Shown piece after piece: positions 1-11,900 of a stretch of DNA of 64,000 nt. The position numbers and the translations under genes were made by a program. Each line of letters begins with the position of its first letter. The stretch's first letter is position 1. This DNA comes from Cyanoderma ruficeps (taxonomy: Eukaryota > Chordata > Aves > Passeriformes > Timaliidae), in NCBI GenBank assembly GCA_008694505.1, contig VZDJ01007755.1:16534599-16598598 (forward strand), given 5' to 3'. Under the pieces are notes generated by a model. It was not told the DNA's origin. It did not search any database and worked only from the letters and a program-made list of their open reading frames with translations.

Positions 1-3000
1 ACTTTTATGGGGTTTTCATAATTTTAATTCCTAAAGGCCAGTTTAAAATAGCGTCCTTTATTCATACTGAAATGGAGAATACAGACTTACAAGGATCTGC
101 CCCTAAGGAGCTTGCAAAACCAAAATTGCATGAAGAGTCATTCTCAAGTACTTAATCAACCACAATATTTCAATAAAATTATGAAATAAGAGATAAGAAA
201 GCTCAGCCCTTTTTCCCACCCCCACCATGCAGAAGGCCACGTGGAGCTCAGCATCTCTTTGAAAGGTAGGAGGCTGGTGCCTGGTGTGGTGCCACATTGC
301 CTTGGATCACACATTCCCAAATGCCATCCCACCGCCAGCACTGCCAGGCAGGAAATGGCACTTCAGCAGCCTGCCAGGGCCTGCGAGGAAGGCTGGTGTG
401 GAAACAGCACCTTGTTTTCTGCTTGCCTTCTGCCACCATCTCTGATGAGCACCATCCATGCTATGGATTAATTGTGCTCATATTGCAGTGTGATCCCACT
501 GAGAACACCTGTGGGCACACCAAAGCCCCTGGAACCTGGAGGAGCCTTTTGTGATGTCTTCCCAGCTAACCTGAAGGCAAGGGGTCTGCAAAAGCTCTCT
601 GCGCCAAAAATGCTCCTGTGTTTCAACAACAACCATCTGAGCAGAACCATGCTTTCTCCAGAAAGCATACACAGCAGTAAGAGGATTATTTGCAGGTGTA
701 TTCTCCCTGTCACAGAAAGCTGATGGGCTGACCATCTGCCAAATGGCATTGCCAGCAATGATCAGTCTGGGAGCAATGGCCAGCACCCACAAGACATCTG
801 CAGCCCTGCAGAACACCCTACAAACCTGTTGGAGATCTGTGCTTTTCTGACTGGGCTCCCCAAAAACCCTTCTCAGCCTTAACCCTGGCAACACTGTCAT
901 GCTCAAGACCATTTGCCTGCTCTTGACTGGGTTGCTTTGCTGTCAGGATAATAATGGTGAAGGTCTTATATATCACCTCCATTATTAATAGTTCTGATGA
1001 AGTCTCCTCATCCCACACATTCTTGCGTAAAGCCAGGAACCGGGGAAGGCAGGAAGCAGGATAGCAGTTTGGAGTGGCTGCTCAGCCCTGCACCAATGTC
1101 AACCAACTTCAAGGGGTAATCCTACCCTGGGTTCCCATGAAAACAAGGTCTGGGGGTATTTTTTGCCCAGTGAGGTATAGAAGTCAGAAATAATGGTGCA
1201 AAATTTCAGTATCAAATCTATTTAAGACAACCAGTCCAATGTCTTCATAAATCAAGCTGAATCCCTAAATCCAAAGCTTTCTGAATTCAAGCAATGGGTT
1301 TGGGTTCTCTATCTATATTCATCTGGACAATAAAAATACATTATTTCCCCTCTGAATGTTAATTCAATTAGTTCAGACTCCCAGACCAAATTTATTTTGA
1401 CAGCCTTTGCACGTTTTCTCCTTGGCTTTCTGCAAATTCCTGACCAGTGACTTTGCCAGCAGTCATCTTGCCTGGACCAGAAGCAGAAGTGCTTAACCAA
1501 CTAATTGTAACAATTTCTGTCAGGAAATCACAATTAATTACACGTCCGATTACAAATTTGCACACACTTGAAGCTTGCAAACATTTTCTCCAAAAAGTGT
1601 TAACCTAATGAGATGCCATGGACGCCTGCCAAAGGGGGCTTCAGGCTCCGCTCCCGCTGTATCCTAGTAAGGGAATCCTCACACTGCAGCAGTCCCACTG
1701 GGAGGATCACACTCAGGCCACTGAGTCCTTCTTATCACGGCTGCCTGCCAAATTCGTCTTAGGAATAAGTGTCACTTTGTGGTACCTCTATTTTCCTTCC
1801 CAATAAAATAATAATTTGGCAGTGCCTGAGATGATGATAGTAAATCAGTGTAAGACAGCAGAGGTTACCGATAAAATTCAACCTGTTTATCAAGCCACGT
1901 CATTTTGCTATGTTCACTGCAAGCAGACGTGGGCTACTGTGCTCTTAAAGTAGATTGCTTCAGAAAATTATGTAGGCAATGTTCTCAAGAAAACAGGGAA
2001 GCATCTCAGGAGTGAATTTTGAGGGGCTGGTCTTCCTCTGTTGTGTTAGCATTGCACACATTGACCCACAGCTGCACTGCCTTGTATACCAGTGTGACCA
2101 TTGCCAGGAGCAGCTACAGCCCACAGCAGAAAAAGCAAACGTCTTCCCCACTCTTTTCATTATAACACATTTTGCACCCCAACATGATCTGTTGCCCAGC
2201 ACCCTGAGGCATTTCAAGAGTTTCAGGGATAAGTCAGTCTGAAGACCAGACAGTCTTGCCTAGAAGATCCTTCATGAACTAGCAACTCGTTTTCCCCAGT
2301 GTGCTACTGAAGGACTGCAAGGATGAGTGTCCCCAGAGCTCTTGGTCTCCATCTCCTTTTGTCCTGCAGTGACATCAGCCTAGTTAGTGCTGATCTCTCA
2401 TTCCATCGTGGGATCGTGACAGTGTGAGGAAGATCCTATTAAAGTTAACACATAAAGTCTAAATTATATGTGCAAATCACCCCCTCTATATGGATTTTAC
2501 AGGATAGGAGAGCATGGTTTTCCTTGAATTTGGGATTACAGTTTTAGTACATATTCCCTCTCTTCCGGTTATATCTTTCTTGTAGTTCTCCTTGCATTTT
2601 CCCACTGAATTGCAATGCTTTTTAAAGGGGGAACTTACAGGTTATCTTAAGAACAGAGCACAGACTTGAAATCTGCCCTCTGTTTTTGTAAAAAAGAAAA
2701 GTTTTTAAGGAGGATAATCATATTCGGAAATGATGTGACTAAATGTTATCAGGTTGTCATGGTGATTGCAGTCTTTTAAAAAATGTCTGTATTGTGGTTC
2801 ACTAATGAGCAATATATTAACTAAACCAAACACTATTTGTCTTTTCAAGTATTATTCATATGCACTACTGAATTAAATGTCTTTTTTCCCCCCACTTTTG
2901 GACTACTGTTCTTTGTCTTACAAACACTGGAACTGAATTTATGCAATAAACAAGGGCAGAGATAACTTTGTCACCTTTGCCATATTTCATACCACTGCGT

Positions 3001-6000
3001 CAAGCTGAGCCTCACATTAAGCAGATACTGAGCATCACGTTGCCAGCAAAATTACTTGTGTAAGGAAGAACTTTAGACTTGCAGTTTCTGACACTTTAAA
3101 TTTAGACAGTCTCAATTCCAGTGTAATTCCGACCACATATCTCGCTGGTGTGAGTGTTTGTGTATGTGTGACGTGCAGAAGATAAGCTGAAACACTGAAG
3201 TAGTGCACAAGTCAGACAAGTTCTGAGTTCAACCCAACTCGACTAGCTCAAACCTTCAAAATTCACTCCTCATGTCTCCTAGACTTCACGAGGATTCTGA
3301 GGGAGTTTTCCCTTCTTCTAAATGGACTAAATGGTAGAGATGGAAGTACCTTTTAGGTCCTATGTACACATCAAGGCAAGGTTTGCCTTTCAGAAACTCT
3401 TTGGATTTTAGTGCTCTACCCAGCAGCTCCAATAAAACTTCTCACCGAATGAATCTGACACAATCCAGGAGGACATGGTAGTTTTAGAGCGTTGGTGAGG
3501 TCACACCAGAGGGGAGAAGATACATGAAGATACCTTAGGAGATACAGTGAAAAACTTTGAGAGTCTGGAGGTCTTCCAACCCTGAAATTTTGCCATCCTG
3601 GGTTCGACTTTGGTTGAGACCTTTGCTGGTCCCTGAGCACTCTCCAAACCCTTCACTGACACTGGAAGTAGCTTCAAATGATGCATAGGATTAGATGGAG
3701 CTGAGTCCTGTCAAGATGAACACCAGTCATAAATCACATCTTTGCAAAAGTATTTCTGGTGGTACTGTGTTATTCTGCTGAAATTAAATCAGTTTTTATG
3801 TTCCTGATTCTTTTGACACAAGCTAAAATTAAAATCCCATATTCTCCAGTCTTCCCCTGAGCCTGTTCCTGCCCAAGATCTGCAGGAAATCCATGATTTT
3901 GGCTACATCTCCTTGCAAAGCAAGTTTGTCTGAGAGATGAGAGTGCTGAAACCACATTGTTCAGCTGTTTCATGTTCTGTGGGGAAAAGATGACACTATC
4001 ATGCACACTTAGCCCTTACACTACATGCTCTTCCTCTCCAGTTCACACTAAGGTCCCTCTGGCACCCCGTAAGTTTTTCAGGCCTGCTAGAGGAATACCA
4101 TGAGTGGAACATAATGCCTAGCAATTGAATTAGCTAAGTTTTCCCAGGCATTTTGCAACTTTTGTTTATAGAGTTGTGTTATATGACTCATTCACTTTAT
4201 TTTTGTTCAATGAGTAATATTTGGTACTTACACGCGTTTTCTTTTTCTAACATGCACAGCTATGTAACCCATCTTTTGGATACAGAACCTCTCATGTCTC
4301 CACTTTGCTTAGAGAGAGAATCTAAACACATAAACCCCCCTATTAAAACTCATCATTAATTAATTATTCCTAGCTGCTGTCAATACAGATTTTGTGTATT
4401 AGGGGTACTCCTGGCTCTCCTCCTCCCTGCCATATTTCCCCTCCTTCCCCCCAACCAGTGCGAGACTATATTTAGTTGGAGATTTAGGTTGATCTGCAAT
4501 TCCCACTGGAAATTCCTTTCCATCAGCAGCTACAGCCAGAAGGTCTGAATAAGGGAACGGTTTGCACTTCAAGAGGCTTCCTGTTTCCCTGGATTTTCAG
4601 GTTTGCTACTGTTTGTAGAGTGAGGTTGGTACTCTACTTTGCAGACTAAGTGGCTGCTAACTCATCCCTGTCTTGGCACTGACATTAGACCATCAAGTGC
4701 AAAGCATTGTCTGGTTGATGGACCTTCCAGAAATATAGGCAGCAAAAGCAAGGAAAGCATGTCTGATCCTGAAATATTTCTGGACCAAAGTGTTAGATGA
4801 TAATGCTGACAGGACTGGCAATCTCCCTGAGATGGAGAATGAAGTAGAGGAGAGCAGTTTGTAAATCATTGTAGAGGAAAATACAGCATGGGGAGAGCTC
4901 CACTCACAGAGAAACAAAATACTCAACCCTGCTTCAAATGCAGGCAAGGAAAACAGAAAGAAAAAATATTGCATACTTGTGCTAGGTTTTCTCTAACTTT
5001 TCCAATAATTCTTTTTCCATCCCTGATTCCTGTCCTCCTGGCCTTGGTCATGTCCTATCCTGCAAGCTCCCTCTCCCCTGGCTTTAACCTAAAGTAAAAA
5101 TAAGCAGTGAGACACAGCCTTCACTTCTTCCAGGATCCTCACTACACAGTCTAGAATGAGAGTCTTGCTTGAGGGCTTTGGAGACCAAGGTTCAACCACA
5201 AACATCCTGGGCAATGCCTGACACCTACAGATATTTTATTCACCTAGCTCCTAGGAATGTAGGATAAATGATTTAAAGCTCATGAGATCCTGAAATATTA
5301 TGGTCCAGGGAAGATTGTAGTACTGGAGATTAGCTGGGTTTGCTACTGTATTCCTCTCTCAAGGTTTTCATTTTGTTATTTCGCTACAATTCACATTCAC
5401 GTTTTTATCCACTGTTGAAGTGTCAAAAAATAAACAGTCTGGGTACTTTCAGTTTCAGCTGCATTTTAACACTTTACCATTTCTCAAAATGAAGCCAAAC
5501 GCGGGCCTGCTGAGTTTGGATGATGCCAGTGTATGTGTAAAATGAACATAATAAAGAGTGTAATATGGAGTATGTCCAATAGTTGACTTTTTTGTCAACC
5601 AAGAGAAACAAGATGACTGCATAGTAAAGTTATCCCTAGAAGAAGAATCAAGGCTGAGATGTAGCAAAAAGATTAGCAGCACTTCTTCGCCTCCAAAACC
5701 TCGCTTTGTGGTATTACATTCTTGTCAGTAATGGTAATAATGACTCCAAGCCTGAACAAAAGCCAGACAATGTTGATAAACTCTTTCATGGAATTCAGCA
5801 GACTCAGGAACAAACTCTATGTTTAAATTTTTTTTGCTCTTGCTTAACATTTGCAGATTTGAGGCCAGACTTCTCAGGTGTTTACCACAAGAAGCCAAAT
5901 TTTCTATGAATGTCCCCAAAGAATATCCATGCTGCTGATCCAAAGGGTTCCCACTACAAAGGCTCAAGTAGGAAAGGTCCTTTGAAATTATGACTCCAAG

Positions 6001-6178
6001 TGTCAGACCTATCTTTTATTCTTTTATTTTCACAGTGTGAACAAACTAAACAGCACTGCCTCTGGATTTCATCTCTCTCCATATTTTCTATTTTCTACCC
6101 CAGTTCTGTTGTCTCTTGGGTTGACTGAAGTTGCCTATAATCTATAGTTTACAGCTCATTGATGTGGTGTTGCCACAG
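1..6178. other. Non-coding stretch, no gene seen
   Basis: No exon with paired splice signals and no recognisable protein was found on either strand. The longest open frame (minus, 478-912, 144 codons) has no recognisable domain and no surrounding gene structure. The sequence is of mixed composition with AT-rich patches, for example around 2,700-2,900, and no clear young repeat. It is probably intergenic or deep intronic DNA. Confidence 0.6.
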
Positions 6179-6179
6179 G

Positions 6180-6255
<76 letters not shown>
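6180..6255. repeat. (GATA)n microsatellite, about 19 units
   Basis: An uninterrupted run of the tetranucleotide ATAG/GATA covers 76 bases. No point interruptions are visible, so the array is likely young and length-variable between individuals. GATA arrays are common in vertebrate genomes; no function is implied here. Confidence 0.98.
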
Positions 6256-6257
<2 letters not shown>

Positions 6258-8579
6258 CACATTCATTATACTAAGCAAACAGTTTTGATAGAGATCTTCT
6301 TTTTTAATTATATGTTTTCAAATATCAAGGAATATTTCTCCAAATGTCTTGTAGTTGCAACAAGTATAGCTAATTGCCTGCGCTTTTGTTTTTGCCCCAA
6401 ACTTCCTGCTTTAGGAGAATGTATTTGTAGTGGCTAAGCAGTAAGTACATCGTGCTGATTGAAATGTTGGATGTGTTTCAGTTATTGTTTATGCATTATT
6501 ATTCCTTCATTCTTTATAAATTAGTGACTCTGTAAAGTGTTGGAGGTTCAGCCGGATGCAGCTACAGTGACTTCCTAATGTTTATTTCTGTCTTCAGTAT
6601 GTCTGTGTCTGCTGCTAAGCTTAAAAGACCTAGTGACAGGCCCTTTCCAAAATGATGGAACCAAACACTTTCAAATCATGTAGAAATTTGGTCCAGATTC
6701 AAACTTCACAGCTTGGACTTATCTCCACACCCAACTGAACCAACACCCGAGATAAAACAGCCTTGAACTCGGATCCCAGATAAGGATGCTGTGTGCAAAT
6801 TCTTCCCTTAAAGCTCAGATTCATGATTTTTTTCAAAAGGGGGCTTTCCTAAACTTAGATATCACTGCCTAGCTCCTTTTTGCTAGTGCTCTTGGGTGGA
6901 GGTTGCTGTGCCCTCAGCTGAGCCCAATGAACAGACTTGGTGCTAATCAGCTTCAGTGCAAAGTAGCAAAGTCACTTTAGTTTAATTGAGCTGAGCTGGT
7001 GGTTTTTCCACATGTGCTGTCCCTTTGCCCAACCAGACCCTGATGTGAAAATGGTAACCCCCAGTGCAGGGGCACAGGATAAGGGCTTGTTTCATTAGCT
7101 GCTTCAGCTACACCTGCAAGAACACCTCTGCCTCCATCCCTCCATGGTGCTCAAAACTGTAAAGCAGAATTTTGTCACATCTGTAAAGCTGCAGGGGACC
7201 AATTGACAAAGCCCAGTCTGTTTGTATCCCTGGCTATGTTCGCATGGTTCCTTTGTGGATACTTTTTACATGAGTCAGTTTCTGCAAGAGGGAAAACACT
7301 GGTTTCACCAAGAAAATACGAATGTTTATTTTCAATACCATAAAATGTCGCTCCACTTAATTATTTCTGAAGAGATCAGATTTGTGAATAAATGGCCTAA
7401 TTAGGAGCTGCCATAGCTGGCATATCCCCAGGACTGCTCTTTATTTACAATTTAGTGGGTAGGATCAGGATGTGACCTGATGACATGACTGCTAGCATTC
7501 CTGTAAATTCCAGTTGCAATTCCTCTTTCACATTGTAACATTGCTTTTCCCAGAGAAGCCTGTCTAGTGCTTTATTTTTGTGTTTGGGCAGACTGGTGTC
7601 TTGTCTCTGGTGTGTTGTCTCTGGCTCATGAGGAATGCTGAGGTGGAACAGACAGAACATCAACTCTAGGGGAAAAAGAAATGGCCACTGCTTTGGCATA
7701 AGCCTCCTGCCTTTCGTCAGCTAATGTCCTACCTCTGGTAAAGGGGCATTTTTTCCCATCCACTTTGGTCTTGATGGAAACTGAAGGAAAACAAAATAGG
7801 TATGTACCTGGTCTGTTCATCATCGTGTCCTTCCCGTACTTGGTAAATGTTTCTTTAATTGGCTTAGTTAGCCCCTCTCACCTTTCAGCACTTCAGGAAT
7901 GACTCTTTGAAGAGAGCCATGTACAGAGATTTAGTTGACATTTAGTGACACTAGGCTCTGCAGTCTCCAAAATATGACTGATGTCACTTGTTATGTTCCC
8001 TTGGGTCCCTGGGGACAAAGTCACTCTTACCCTGAAGCGTGCATTGACAATCTCAAGATAACACTTCTTTGACAGAGTCAGGGGCCCTGCCAGGGTCTAA
8101 TGTAATCTCTAGAAAGTTTCCAATCTGGGCATTGTTTGATATTTATATTTCATATCTGGGGTTTGTGTTTGCTTTGCTGTGATTTTAATACAAAAGCTGC
8201 TAATAAGAACAAAAATTCATAACTTTTTCTCCTGGACAGGTGAGTTGGCAGGCCAATGATCAATGGAAGAAACCTTCTTCAAGGTGAAAAAATTCAGACA
8301 AACCTAAAAAAAATAATCAGAGCCTGCATTCTTATTCTGCAAATAAATCCACTGGCACTGAGAAGACTAGGGTGGAAGCATGAATGAAACTGAATTTTAT
8401 TCTAACTAAATGAATTGTTTAAGCCCAGCTTCACAGCACCAGGAGAGGAGTTTGCAAGCAGAGGGAGATGCTCTTTGGTTTCTTCCTTCACCCTGAAAGG
8501 AGGGCTGGCTTTATTACCGCTTTATTTTGCTTTTATCCTTTTATTGATTCTCTTTTCCTTTCCCAGACATGGATCAACA
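6256..8579. other. Non-coding stretch, no gene seen
   Basis: Nothing here reads as a gene. All open frames are under 90 codons and low in protein-like character. No repeat family was recognised. The stretch ends where CpG density rises sharply at about 8,580. Confidence 0.55.
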
Positions 8580-8910
8580 GAGATGGGGCGGGCGAGCTGC
8601 TAATGCACTTTCTTGCAGGGAAGAGGACTTTGGTGCCAATCCCGCCCAGCGGGAGACCTGACTGTGACTCCCCTGTCGGGAGGGCACCCGAGAGGGCCGG
8701 GGCTGGGAGCGGCGGGGCTCGGCCGGCACACGAGGGCGCTCGGAGCAGCCTCAGCCCCGACACCGGGCTGGCACCGCGGCGAGGAGGGGATGCGCAATGA
8801 GGAAACCCGCGGGAAGGAGGGGGATGCGGAATGAGGAAACCCACGGCAAGGAGGGGATGTGCAATGAGGAAACCCGCGGCAAGGAGGGGATGCGGAATGA
8901 GGAAACGCTA
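8580..8910. promoter_or_regulatory. Small CpG-rich block
   Basis: CpG dinucleotides are dense here (for example around 8,585-8,595, 8,640-8,655 and 8,690-8,780) and rare in the DNA on both sides. The right part consists of a tandem repeat that itself contains CpG, so some of the density comes from the repeat. It could be a small CpG island and promoter of an unseen transcript, or simply a GC-rich minisatellite locus. No TATA box or clear first exon was seen. A short frame on the plus strand (8,468-8,800) shows no recognisable protein. Confidence 0.45.
8778..8908. repeat. 33-bp tandem repeat, 4 copies
   Basis: Four head-to-tail copies occur at 8,778-8,810, 8,811-8,844, 8,845-8,877 and 8,878-8,908. 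Each contains GGAGGGGATG followed by AATGAGGAAAC and mostly ends in CCGCGG. Copies differ at a few positions and copy 2 has one extra G. The unit is purine-rich on the plus strand and carries CpG. Three units are 33 bp or close, but the extra G breaks any continuous coding frame, which argues against a coding repeat. Confidence 0.92.
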
Positions 8911-11900
8911 GCCACTGGCCCGTCTTTACTGTTTTAGTGCACTCTTTTAGATGTTAATTTAATCACCGGGGTTAATAATTTATTGGTGGCAGCGAGAACT
9001 TGAAGAGGAAACACTAGAATGTTTTATCCTGCTGTTTGGTTTTGGGGTTTTGGGTTTTTTTCCTGTTCTACCATTGATGAAACTACAGGTTTGTAACTGC
9101 CATCCCGTATCATTCTGTCCCCCGGGCTGTACCACAGCCTGAGTGCTCCCCTGAGAAAGCCGTGAGCTCCAGTTTAGGAGGACTAATTAGTACCCTAAAA
9201 CCACTGATCTCTCACCAAAACACCAGGGAGAAGCTGGAGGTCACTGAGAATCCACTGAGCAGAAACCTGAAATTGCCTCACTCTGTATGAATTTTTTTCA
9301 GAGGAAAAGAGTATTGGAGCAGCTGGGATGGAGGGAGGGGTTTACATGGAAGACATTGAACAAAGTGTCTCCTTACCTCTGTCAGAATACAGGTTAAAAT
9401 CGATTCTCTGTGTTGTAAAATCTGAAATGACCTTATTTTCTGTCTCAGGACAGAAGTCCAAGGCCTGCCTATATCAGAATCTGAAGTAATCTGGGTGATT
9501 TGAAGTAGTCCTGACAGCTGAGAGCAAGTGGTTCATGTGCCTGCTGCCCAAGGGGCTCAGGAGGGCTACTGTAAGGCAGGGCATTTGGGTCACTGCTGTG
9601 AAAGGACCACATCATATTTCCAGGTGAGTATCAGTCATACCTGGCCATGGTAACAAAGGCTTTCTGAGTGAACACAGACTGTTCACACATGCTGGCTCCT
9701 CACTCAGCCCCTCCAGGAAATTTTGGGAAAGGCAAGAGCAGCTTGTTCATGCTACCCTTGCTTGGGGGCTCCCTCAGAGCCATGTGCTCATGGTAAGGTC
9801 AATGTTTCCAAAATATATTACATGTAGAAATATGGGCAGGCTGTTGCACTGTTTGTGGGGTGGAGGTCTGGACAGGTAACCATGGGAAAATGGGAAATCC
9901 CTGCCACTGGATATGGAAAAGCTGATCACCACTATTTAAAGTCACATCAGGTGTGAAAAATAAAGTGTGTGCCTTGGATGACATGGAAACAAGGAAAACT
10001 GTGCAGATTTAGGGACACCGCAGTGTCTGTCCTGTTTATGCTTGGGTCATGAATCGGTGCTTGGTGTTCCTGTGTAAAAAAAAGGAGACACACATATGGA
10101 ATAAAGGAGTTTTGGAACAGACTCAAGTGTTTGCCTAAGCAAAGGGTAAAATGGAGCAAAAGGCGGGATGGGAGTGTATGATATGGTTTACTTGGTCAGA
10201 GATGATTCCTCCCCCATCCATTCCCAAGGCCAAAATCCTCTGTGTTCTAAGCTTGGTCAGCTGCTTGCATCAGACATTCCTGTTTTCCACTCTGTGAAGG
10301 AGAAATGAAAGGGGGAGGACAGCTAATGTGACTGGATGCACTGGCTGAGGATACAGAAATCACCATCAATTCCTTAGAGCTTCTTCTAGGATGGCTTTTG
10401 CATGAAGATGCTCTTGTGTCACCTGAAATGGAGCAAGACGAGGGACATAAGGGTCGTCAAGGAATCTAAAGGATCCAGAGACCTGCAGGGTTTGACAACT
10501 GCTCAGATACAAGAGTCTGTTGAGGTGCCAAGGTATTGCCCATGGTACTGAAGAGGCGTGGAGGGGTCTCAATACTTTTTCAGCTCAAGGTCTTAACTTC
10601 TCAAGTACAGCCTCCAATAATAATTCTGTCACAGAAGCAGCTCATGTCTGCTTAGGACAGGTCTGTGTGCCTAGCATTCTTGGGACTTCTTGGGATTGCC
10701 CTGGCTGTCCATTCCTTAGCAGTTCACAAGCACTAGGCATGCATCTCCTTTCTTTCCAAAGCACGCAGGCTCATTGTCTGGAGGTGGCATTGCATGTGCG
10801 TACATATAACTGGCCAAGGGTAGGTGAAAGTCCCTCTAACTTATATGAATGTTAGATCTTTCTGAGCATGAGATGGACAGAAAATCCAGGCAAAGAGAAT
10901 TTCGTGGAAAAGGATTTCCCACTGCAAAAATAGGCTGTTTTCACAAAGAATTCAGGGTTGCCTCTCCCAGAGATAAATGCATAAACTGTGAACATTCTTT
11001 TACTTGCCTATTGCCACATCAAAGAAGCAGCAGGAATGAATTCCCAGTTTAGTTGAAGTTAAATTAAACTACATTCCAGTAAGGTGTTTCTGTATGTAGT
11101 TTTTATTTTTAAGTTGCAGTGCTCCCACTGTCACTGGAAAGGCACTTCACTCATAAATAGACAATTTCCCAGCCTCTCTTCATTACTTTCTATGGACACA
11201 ATTGCCAGGGATTGCATTTCTGTCAGAAACACTCCTCCTATTACATTCTGTGGTTGTTTCTGGAGGAATCTGTTACTCACAGCATGTTGATCTTAGAAGG
11301 ATTCCTCACATTTTCTGGTAAATACAGCACATGATTCTTGTATGATCCTGCAATTAATGTTTGTAAATTGTCTGGGATACAAACCAAGCTGTCATTTTTA
11401 GGTGTTGTCACAATAACAATCCATAATGTCAAAACACTGTCAATCTCTTGTTATTTACAAAGAGAAACTATGCAATGGGATGGATGTAAAGTTATTTGCT
11501 GAGCAGAACGCCATCTACCTTGACTGTTTATGAAGGGATGTTTGAAAAAAAGCCTTTTAACATTAGTTTTTGCAACACATGAAGCATCAGCAGGATTTAC
11601 ACCTGGGGCTGAAGCAGCAGAGTGATCAGCTGTCCCCAGTGCCACAGGACAGCAGCCTGCACTGGCTGGTCTGGAAGCCATATGTTTATTCAGGATATAA
11701 AGACTTACTGAGGTTATGATCAGTCACCATCACTCATGCTAAAAGGAAAGAAATGGAATGCTGAAGGGCCAGAAGTCAGAAGCAGAGTTGGTTGCTGCTG
11801 GTGGGCAAAATCTACCACACACAGAGATGGATGGGCAGGCTGGGAAGTGAGGAGAGGCAGGACACACTTCATACCTGGCGGTTCGGCTGAGGTTCCAGCA

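Noticed and set aside
478..912. 144-codon minus frame
   Set aside because: No recognisable domain, no splice or promoter context, and a second shorter frame is open over the same DNA.
9621..9630. Consensus splice donor CAGGTGAGTA
   Set aside because: Single splice-like strings are expected by chance in 64 kb; no acceptor or frame supports an exon.
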